Below the pieces are notes generated by a model. That model was not told where the DNA came from. It ran no database searches and saw only the letters and a list, made by a program, of their open reading frames with translations. The position numbers and the translations under genes were made by a program. From the NCBI GenBank assembly GCA_946500295.1, contig CAMMVF010000013.1, forward strand, positions 1 to 64,000: DNA of 64,000 nt. Reading direction: 5' to 3'. Every line of letters starts with the position of its first letter. Position 1 is the first letter of the stretch. The stretch is from an uncultured Clostridia bacterium (GTDB taxonomy: Bacteria > Bacillota > Clostridia > Oscillospirales > Acutalibacteraceae). Positions 58,051 through 64,000 of this stretch are shown here, piece by piece.

Positions 58051-58902
58051 TTACGCCTCCTCCTTTTCAAGCTCGCTCATTTGCGCGTCAAGCTCAGCCA
58101 TTGCCTGCTTGTACTGCTCGTCGTTCGGGGCAACTCCGTGCCAGCCGGCTTGATTTTCCATGAATGATACGCCCTTGCCCTTGACGGTCTTGGCGATAAT
58201 TGCGAAGGGCTTGTCCTTGCAGCTGCGAGCCTGATTGAAGGCTGCTTCCAGCTCGTTGAAGTCGTGACCGTTTATCTCGACGGTGCCGAAGCCGAAGGCC
58301 TCAAACTTCTCCTTGAGCTTATTGAGTCCGGCTACGTCCTCGACGTTGCCGTCGATTTGCAGTCCGTTGTAGTCTATAATGTAGCACAGGTTGTCAAGCT
58401 TGTAGTGAGAAGCGAACATTGCAGATTCCCACACCTGACCTTCCTCGCACTCTCCGTCTCCAAGTACGGTATATACCCTGTAGCTTTTGCCGTCGAGCTT
58501 TCCTGCTGCCGCCATGCCGCAGGCTGCCGAAACCCCCTGTCCGAGCGAGCCGCTGCTCATGTCGATTCCGGGTGTGCCCTTCATATCCGGGTGGCCTTGG
58601 AGCATTGCGCCGACGTGGCGCAGGCTTTTAAGCTCGTCAAAGGGGAAGTATCCCTTCATGGCGAGCACGGCGTAAAGGCTGGGGCAGGCATGACCTTTGG
58701 ATAGGACGAAGCGGTCTCTGTCAGGGTTTTTCGGGTCGCTGCTGTCAACGTTCATTTCCTTGAAATATAGATAAGTAAAGATGTCGGCTGCCGAGAGCGA
58801 CCCGCCCGGGTGACCGGACTTTGCGTTGTAGGTACCGATGATAGCGCCTGATCTTGCTTTGCAGGCGAGCTTTTTGAGCTTTATGATTTCTGCACTGTTC
58901 AT
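58051..58902 (-). CDS. Transketolase, N-terminal subunit
   Basis: This 283-residue subunit binds thiamine diphosphate: SGHPGGSLSAADIFTYLYF, SKGHACPSLYAVLA, SSGSLGQGVSAACGMAAAGK, the GDGECEEGQVWE and DYNGLQIDG motifs for Mg2+-ThDP. It precedes the C-terminal subunit with a 3-bp gap. The ribosome site aaggaaaggac precedes the ATG. Together they replace single-chain Tkt. Confidence 0.94.
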   Translation of the reverse strand: MNSAEIIKLKKLACKARSGAIIGTYNAKSGHPGGSLSAADIFTYLYFKEMNVDSSDPKNPDRDRFVLSKGHACPSLYAVLAMKGYFPFDELKSLRHVGAMLQGHPDMKGTPGIDMSSGSLGQGVSAACGMAAAGKLDGKSYRVYTVLGDGECEEGQVWESAMFASHYKLDNLCYIIDYNGLQIDGNVEDVAGLNKLKEKFEAFGFGTVEINGHDFNELEAAFNQARSCKDKPFAIIAKTVKGKGVSFMENQAGWHGVAPNDEQYKQAMAELDAQMSELEKEEA

Positions 58903-59400
58903 TCAAATTTGTCCTTTCCTTGCTGAGCGTGAAGCTGCCGGATACATATTAAGGCATGACTGCATTGTTACAGGATTTCAGGTGTAAATAATTTCCGGCA
59001 GGGCAGACCATACCACGTTCGATAATCATACCACAAATAGTATTTGCTATTTTTCGGCAAGAGAAAAATAATATATAATTTCTGCATAAAAGAACTATCG
59101 GCTGCATATAGTGACGGGTGAGTGAAAAGAGTCCGTCTGGCGGGAATTTGAGATTTGCAAATTAACAGGATTTTGAGATGTGAAAATTAAATGTCAAAGG
59201 GCTAAACTTCTGTGCGGCTGTTATCTCAAACAGTTGCAGTCCTACCCAAAAATGCAGATTATTTAAGCCTTCTTTTATGCCATTTGTTAGTTTGAAATCC
59301 GAGCGCTTGACTAAAGAGCCCCGAGGGGGTACAATAACCCTTACATTAGATAAATAGTAATATACACTTTATTTATAAGAGGATAAAGGAGCGAAGCGCT
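58903..59400. other. Gap between divergent transketolase and aminotransferase genes
   Basis: It should contain the promoters of both genes. The plus-strand promoter at 59307-59335 is clear. No small gene or repeat family member was recognised in 58920-59300. Confidence 0.6.
59307..59335 (+). promoter_or_regulatory. Promoter of the EctB-like aminotransferase
   Basis: TTGACT (59307-59312) and TACAAT (59330-59335) have a 17-bp spacer containing agccccgaggggg, a GC-rich partial palindrome. The leader is about 58 bp and ends in ataaaggagcgaagcgct before the ATG. Confidence 0.8.
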
Positions 59401-60654
59401 ATGAATACAAAACCCTTTGAACAGTATGAGTCAGAGGTAAGATCATATTGCAGACATTTCCCGACTGTCTTTGTAAAGGCAAAGGGCGCCGAATTTACAG
59501 ATGAAAACGGGGAAAAATATGTTGACTTCTTCTGCGGAGCAGGAGCGGTCAATTACGGTCACAACAACGACTATATAAAGTCAAAGCTGATAGATTACCT
59601 CAGTGCGGACGGCATTTTGCATGCGTTAGATATGTACACCGTTCCCAAAAGGGAGTTCATTGAGACGTTTGAGAATAAGATTTTAAAGCCCAGAGGCTAT
59701 GACTATAAAATCCAGTTTTGCGGTCCGACGGGAACAAACGCAAACGAGGCGGCGCTGAAGCTTGCCAGAAAGGTTACAGGCAGGCAGAACGTGTTTGCCA
59801 TGATGGGGGCTTTTCACGGTATGACGTTGGGCTCTCTGGCTCTGACTACCGATATGTCCTCCAGAGCAGGCGCCGGAGTGCCGCTGCACGATGTAACCCA
59901 TATCCCCGCTCCGTATATGTTCCCCGAGCTTGACACCATAGCTTATATGGAGAGACTTATTACCGACGACCATTCCGGTATTGAAAAGCCTGCGGCTCTG
60001 TTTATAGAGACGATACAGGCAGAGGGCGGAATCATGGTGATGAGCGAAGATTGGCTAAGGCGCTGCCGTGAATTCTGCGACAAGTACGGCATAGTATTGG
60101 TTTGCGACGATATTCAGGTCGGCTGCTGCCGCAGTGGAGAGTTCTTCTCGTTTGAAAGAGCCGGCATAAAACCCGACATCGTGACAATGTCAAAGTCTAT
60201 CGGCGGCTACGGAATGCCGATGGCTATAGCGCTGATAGACCCGAAGCTCGATATATGGAAGCCCGGCGAGCACAACGGCACGTTCCGGGGAAATCAGCTT
60301 TCCTTTGTAGCGGCTAAGGCAGGGCTTGAGTATATGCTCGAGCACAATGTTGAAGCCGAGACAAAGCGCAAGGGCGAGATAGTTAAGGGTTATATTGAAA
60401 AGGAAATCCTCACGCTTGACAGCCGTCTTGAACTGAGAGGCAGAGGGCTTATCTGGGGAATTGATTTTGAAGCTTTTGGCGATGATGAGCTCTCCGAGAG
60501 GGTGATAGACGCCTGCTTTAAAAACAAGCTCGTTATCGAGGGCGCAGGCAGGAAAAATTCGGTTGTCAAGCTGATGCCGCCGCTAGTAATTGAGGATGAG
60601 CTTTTGCTGAAGGGACTCGAGATTTTGAAAAAATCAATAGTAGAGTGCCTGTAA
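59401..60654 (+). CDS. ectB: EctB-like class III aminotransferase (diaminobutyrate-type)
   Basis: This 417-residue PLP enzyme is close to diaminobutyrate-2-oxoglutarate aminotransferase: SEVRSYCRHFPTVFVKAKGA, DFFCGAGAVNYGHNN, FCGPTGTNANEAALKLARKV, IETIQAEGGIMVMSEDWLRR, DDIQVGCCRSGEFFSFERAG and SKSIGGYGMPMA with the PLP Lys. Normally it makes 2,4-diaminobutyrate for ectoine or siderophores. No ectA or ectC is near, so the product may serve another pathway. The gene stands alone between repeats. Substrate assignment is by similarity only. Confidence 0.87.
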   Translation: MNTKPFEQYESEVRSYCRHFPTVFVKAKGAEFTDENGEKYVDFFCGAGAVNYGHNNDYIKSKLIDYLSADGILHALDMYTVPKREFIETFENKILKPRGYDYKIQFCGPTGTNANEAALKLARKVTGRQNVFAMMGAFHGMTLGSLALTTDMSSRAGAGVPLHDVTHIPAPYMFPELDTIAYMERLITDDHSGIEKPAALFIETIQAEGGIMVMSEDWLRRCREFCDKYGIVLVCDDIQVGCCRSGEFFSFERAGIKPDIVTMSKSIGGYGMPMAIALIDPKLDIWKPGEHNGTFRGNQLSFVAAKAGLEYMLEHNVEAETKRKGEIVKGYIEKEILTLDSRLELRGRGLIWGIDFEAFGDDELSERVIDACFKNKLVIEGAGRKNSVVKLMPPLVIEDELLLKGLEILKKSIVECL

Positions 60655-61132
60655 ATTGATTATCAGAATTTAGATTGTTTGAGGGACTGTCGCATTAACA
60701 GCCCATTTCAGGGGGAAGCCTCTCTTGCAGGCTTCCCCCTCTTGTTCGGCACAGCCGAACAATTCACCCCCTGCCGAGCGCTTGAACGAAGGGGATTTCG
60801 CCGTCTGCGGACGGCGACCAAAGGCTCTGCCGAAGCCAAAAGAACAGCTACCCTACAAAAGGAAAGAATCTTTAAACGGGATAAAAGCGTCTTTAAAAAA
60901 GAGCTTTACTTCAAATTGGAACAAGCTTAAACTGAAGCTGTGCAGTAGCACGAGCTAAGGAAACGCCGCTTTGCGGCCTTGACCTAAACTTTACCCCCTA
61001 CGTTTTACTGCTCTGCGTTTATTATAATAGATTCCAAGCTGAAATTTGAGAGCTTTTCCGTTACTTATCAGATTTTTAATGTGACAGCCCCTTGTTTTTT
61101 AAGTGGCTTAAATAAACCGGAAGGAGAAAATT
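60655..61132. repeat. Repeat-filled gap after the aminotransferase
   Basis: It is nearly all taken by the second full TIR element (60683-61091). The frame beginning RINSPFQGEASLAGFPLLFG is a product of the repeat and is not counted. Confidence 0.82.
60683..61091 (+). repeat. TIR element, full copy (409 bp)
   Basis: The ends gggactgtcgcattaacagc and gatttttaatgtgacagccc are inverted repeats. Internal blocks match the copy at 52789-53285 over most of the length. Here the stretch between ggggatttcgc and ggcgaccaaagg is only cgtctgcggac, showing the state without the nested motif. Confidence 0.85.
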
Positions 61133-62149
61133 ATGGGATTTAAGGATATTACAAGAATACTCGGGGGAGCGAGCCTCGGAAAGATGAAGGAGTGTATTGA
61201 CCGGGTGCATGAAAAAAGCGGCAAGAACAAAATCGCCGCATTTTTCGATATAGCTCAGTGCTCTTTGCGCTACGGCGCGGGATATTACGACTACCTGATT
61301 TTTGAGTTTTATAACATGAATTCAAAGCAGAGAAAGACCTATATGACCAGGGTCAAAAACAAAAAGCTCATTATGCTTTTGAACGACCAGAATTATTCGT
61401 ATATTTTCGATGAAAAAAACGTCTTTGATAAGCGTTTTAAGGAGTTCCTCGGAAGAGAGGTAATCGACCTGAAGGACATAGATTACGAGGGCTTTGAAAA
61501 ATTTGTAAGCGGCAAGGAATACTTTTTTGCCAAGCCCTATATAGGCGAGAGCGGAAAGGGAATAGAGAAAATCAGGGTCGCCGATTTTTCCGACACAAGG
61601 GAGCTTTATGAGTATGTCAAGAGCAAGGAGAAAAACTTCGGCGTGATAGAGGAGGTCATAGTTCAGCACCCGCAGGCGGCGAAGATTTACCCCTGCTCGC
61701 TCAACTGCCTGAGAATCGTCACTATGGTGCATGGCGGCGAGCCGCACATTCTATACGCAGTGTTCAAAATGGGCAATAACGGCAAGTTTGTAGATAACCT
61801 TGAAAACGGCGGACTGGCGTGCAGCTTTGACCTTGACACGGGCACCGTCACGGGGCAGGGACACACCTCGGCTTTGGTCAATTACGACGCCCACCCATAT
61901 ACGGGAATAAAATTTATAGGATATAAGCTGCCGTTTTGTGAGGAGATAAAGGAGCTTGTCAAGAAAGCTGCCATGATAGTGCCCGAGATAAAGTATGTCG
62001 GCTGGGACGTATGTTTTACGGAAAACGGTCCTGCCATTGTCGAGGGCAACGACTACCCCGCTTACGATTTTCCGCAGCTGCCCGACCCGGACAAGCCAAG
62101 GGTAGGACTTCTAGCCAAGGTGCAGAAAATCATGCCCGAATTCAGATGA
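61133..62149 (+). CDS. ATP-grasp protein, sugar-transfer-associated type
   Basis: This 338-residue protein has an N-terminal helical part (about 1-75) and an ATP-grasp fold: FFAKPYIGESGKGIEKIRV (glycine-rich loop), VIEEVIVQHPQAAKIYPCSL with NCLRIVTM, and the metal site VGWDVCFTENGPAIVEGNDY. It matches the ATPgrasp_ST family, often near capsule or surface glycan genes, whose ligation product is unknown. The ribosome site is accggaaggagaaaatt. No glycan genes are adjacent here. Confidence 0.88.
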   Translation: MGFKDITRILGGASLGKMKECIDRVHEKSGKNKIAAFFDIAQCSLRYGAGYYDYLIFEFYNMNSKQRKTYMTRVKNKKLIMLLNDQNYSYIFDEKNVFDKRFKEFLGREVIDLKDIDYEGFEKFVSGKEYFFAKPYIGESGKGIEKIRVADFSDTRELYEYVKSKEKNFGVIEEVIVQHPQAAKIYPCSLNCLRIVTMVHGGEPHILYAVFKMGNNGKFVDNLENGGLACSFDLDTGTVTGQGHTSALVNYDAHPYTGIKFIGYKLPFCEEIKELVKKAAMIVPEIKYVGWDVCFTENGPAIVEGNDYPAYDFPQLPDPDKPRVGLLAKVQKIMPEFR

Positions 62150-62290
62150 GGTGAAATCATGGCCTCGGTATTTCCCAAAGTATTAGCGTTTAGTTGATAA
62201 AAATTAACAAATGGGTAATTGATATAGCGAAAGGTTATGGTATAATTATACTATACAATAATTTCCGTGACTTTGAAATGGGGTGCAGCT

Positions 62291-62995
62291 ATGGCTCAGC
62301 TTGTTAAATTTGAAGACGTGAGAAAAATATATAAAATGGGAGAGGTCGAAATCACCGCGCTCGACGGGGTGAATTTCGAGATTAACGAGGGAGAGTTTGC
62401 AGTGGTGGTAGGCTCGAGCGGAGCCGGAAAGACCACCGTGCTCAACATTCTCGGCGGAATGGACAGCGCCACCAGCGGTACCGTCACCGTGGACAACCGC
62501 ATAATAAGCGAGCTGAAAAATAAGCAGCTTATCGAGTACCGCCGCTTTGATATAGGCTTTGTGTTCCAGTTTTACAATCTCGTGCCAAACCTGACGGCAA
62601 AGGAGAACGTTGAGCTGGCGGCGCAGATATGCAAAAACCCGATGGACGCCGAGCAGGCGCTGAAAAGCGTGGGACTTGAAAACAGGATGAACAACTTCCC
62701 GGCACAGCTTTCCGGAGGAGAGCAGCAGAGGGTGTCGATAGCCAGGGCGCTTGCCAAAAGGCCGAAGCTGCTTTTGTGCGACGAGCCTACGGGTGCGCTG
62801 GACTACAACACGGGCAAGGCGATACTCAAGCTTTTGCAGGATAAGTGCAGGGAGGACGGAACGACGGTGGTACTCATCACCCACAACTCCGCAATAACCC
62901 CTATGGCGGACAGAATAATAAGAATGAAAAACGGAAAGGTCACAAGCAACGCTCTCAATGACAAGCCGGTCTCTGTTGAAGAGATTGAGTGGTAA
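62291..62995 (+). CDS. ABC transporter ATP-binding protein, MacB/LolD type
   Basis: This 234-residue ATPase starts at ATG 62291 (ggggtgcagct) rather than the GTG at 62267. Motifs: Walker [11 protein letters not shown]-loop [20 protein letters not shown], signature [16 protein letters not shown], Walker [13 protein letters not shown] and switch His in VLITHNSAI. This type pairs with FtsX-like permeases for export of lipids, peptides or antibiotics, or for signalling. The permease gene follows 18 bp later. Confidence 0.95.
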   Translation: MAQLVKFEDVRKIYKMGEVEITALDGVNFEINEGEFAVVVGSSGAGKTTVLNILGGMDSATSGTVTVDNRIISELKNKQLIEYRRFDIGFVFQFYNLVPNLTAKENVELAAQICKNPMDAEQALKSVGLENRMNNFPAQLSGGEQQRVSIARALAKRPKLLLCDEPTGALDYNTGKAILKLLQDKCREDGTTVVLITHNSAITPMADRIIRMKNGKVTSNALNDKPVSVEEIEW

Positions 62996-63013
62996 GCTCG
63001 GGGAGGTGAGACA

Positions 63014-64000
63014 ATGAGAGCAGCGGTGTTTAAAAATATCGTTCGTGAAATCTGGGCTACAAAGGCTAGGTTTCTCTCTATTTTGGCGATTATAGCTCTG
63101 GGAGTCGGGCTGTTTGTCGGCATAAAGGCTTCGGGACCGTCGATGGTCAACACCCTTGTGAACTACGCCCATGAGCAGAACATGATGGATTTTCGGCTGT
63201 TGTCCTCCGTGGGCTTCAGTCAGGAGGACGTTGAGCAGTTTGAAAATACCGAGGGCGTATCTCAGGTGCAATCGGGGTATTATGCCGATGTAATAATGAA
63301 CGACGGCGACAAAAAGAGCGTAGTGAGGCTTCACAGCCTTGATGAAAATGACGAGCTGAACAAGCCCGTTTTGGTCGAGGGCAGGCTACCGCAGGCTGCC
63401 GATGAGATAGTTGTGGAGGACACAAACTATAACGGTTCGCTTGAAATAGGCGAAAGAATAACCTTTGACAAAACTGTTTCCTACGGCTCGAGCGGCGAGC
63501 AGGACGTACCGCTTGAGGGCCTGGAATACACAGTGGTGGGCAAGATAAAATCCCCTCTTTACATTTCCTTCCAAAAAGGCTCTACAACAGTCGGCAACGG
63601 CACAATCTCCTATTATATGATGGTGTCGCCAAAGGCGTTTACGAGCGAGAGATTTACCGAGGTCTATGTTTTGTCCGACTACTCTGCTCAGGGCGGATAT
63701 CCGCTAAACGATGAATACACACAGGAAATGGACAAGCTGGAAACGAGGCTTCAGGCCGAGTGCGACGAAGCCCTGGAGCGCTTTGATACTGACGAGCTTG
63801 AGCCGAAGCGGCTGGAGATAGCCGACGGCCGTGAGGAGCTTGAGCAGGCGAGGGCGGAGGCTCAGGAGGAGCTTGATACGTCTCTTGAGCAGATAGAGGC
63901 GCTCGAAACTCAGTATAACGAACAAATCGTACCCTCGGGAAATGAGGCGTTGATAGCGCAGGTCGGCGAGCAGCTGGAGAGCGCCAGGGAGGAGTATGAG
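63014..64000 (+). CDS. FtsX-like ABC permease, cut by the window end
   Basis: The open frame starts at ATG 63014 (ggggaggtgagaca) and continues past the last base, giving at least 329 residues. It begins MRAAVFKNIVREIWATKARF with the first membrane helix (about 20-42), then a large extracytoplasmic MacB-like domain and, from about 240, a long charged coiled coil (DKLETRLQAECDEALERFD, EELEQARAEAQEELDTSLEQ). This matches large FtsX-type permeases of Firmicutes with coiled-coil inserts. It forms one exporter with the preceding ATPase. The rest is not visible. Confidence 0.9.
   Translation, partial: MRAAVFKNIVREIWATKARFLSILAIIALGVGLFVGIKASGPSMVNTLVNYAHEQNMMDFRLLSSVGFSQEDVEQFENTEGVSQVQSGYYADVIMNDGDKKSVVRLHSLDENDELNKPVLVEGRLPQAADEIVVEDTNYNGSLEIGERITFDKTVSYGSSGEQDVPLEGLEYTVVGKIKSPLYISFQKGSTTVGNGTISYYMMVSPKAFTSERFTEVYVLSDYSAQGGYPLNDEYTQEMDKLETRLQAECDEALERFDTDELEPKRLEIADGREELEQARAEAQEELDTSLEQIEALETQYNEQIVPSGNEALIAQVGEQLESAREEYE

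Noticed and set aside
62246-63334. 362-codon minus-strand frame
   Set aside because: It lies opposite the ABC ATPase and permease genes, both with full family motifs.

Overview
The window reads as a chromosomal segment of a Gram-positive member of the class Clostridia, most likely close to Ruminococcus or related Oscillospiraceae. The reasons are a dockerin-bearing secreted enzyme beside a cohesin-like surface protein, the order DUF177-rpmF-radical SAM/DUF512-der-plsY, a split transketolase, an FMN-type PyrD with PyrK, a two-gene SufC/SufB set, strong Shine-Dalgarno sites and TTGACA/TATAAT promoters. The genus call is an inference from gene content only.

Region by region: (1) 1-2.4 kb has tRNA-Asn and a small phage lysis cassette (CHAP endolysin, r1t-like holin, two phage-type proteins) with no other phage genes. 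(2) 2.9-5.5 kb has a secreted PHP-fold enzyme with cohesin-like and dockerin modules, then a membrane-anchored cohesin-like protein. (3) 5.7-10.9 kb has SufC-SufB and a CadC/CadA heavy-metal efflux pair, separated by dispersed structured repeats. (4) 10.9-17.4 kb has an array of six palindromic repeats, a flavin reductase-rubredoxin fusion, DUF896, an AgcS symporter, PyrK/PyrD and a transglutaminase-like lipoprotein. (5) 17.5-18.8 kb has four tandem copies of what looks like a type I toxin-antitoxin locus: a 23-24 residue hydrophobic peptide on the minus strand and a convergent small RNA on the plus strand. (6) 19.0-27.6 kb is core: DUF177, L32, radical SAM/DUF512, Der, PlsY, LuxS, a serine hydrolase, IspD, IspF, SmpB and tmRNA. 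(7) 27.6-49.2 kb is a mobile island starting just after tmRNA. It carries a decayed tnpV, a binding protein/membrane LuxR regulator/XRE operon, a long plus-strand operon of zinc-ribbon, SPFH, YdjG-like and TPM-domain proteins, and a mobilisation block (candidate oriT, MobC, relaxase, ParB-like, serine recombinase). (8) 49.3-64 kb is core again: RsbU-like phosphatase (5' damaged), RsbW-like kinase, polysaccharide deacetylase, LeuCD, a Crp/Fnr regulator, a DinJ/YafQ locus with its toxin broken by a repeat, split transketolase, an EctB-like aminotransferase, an ATP-grasp protein and the start of an ABC exporter.

Three dispersed repeat families fill most of the larger gaps: an 8-copy ~60-bp motif ending in a hairpin with a compensated base change; a 0.4-0.5 kb element with GGGRCTGTCRCATTAA-type terminal inverted repeats; and a ~165-bp string of hairpins that interrupts yafQ. 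The two strongest candidates for undescribed biology are the four-fold toxin/antisense array and the mobile PspA-less zinc-ribbon/SPFH/TPM membrane system. Coordinates and motif readings were made by eye, and no homology search was run.
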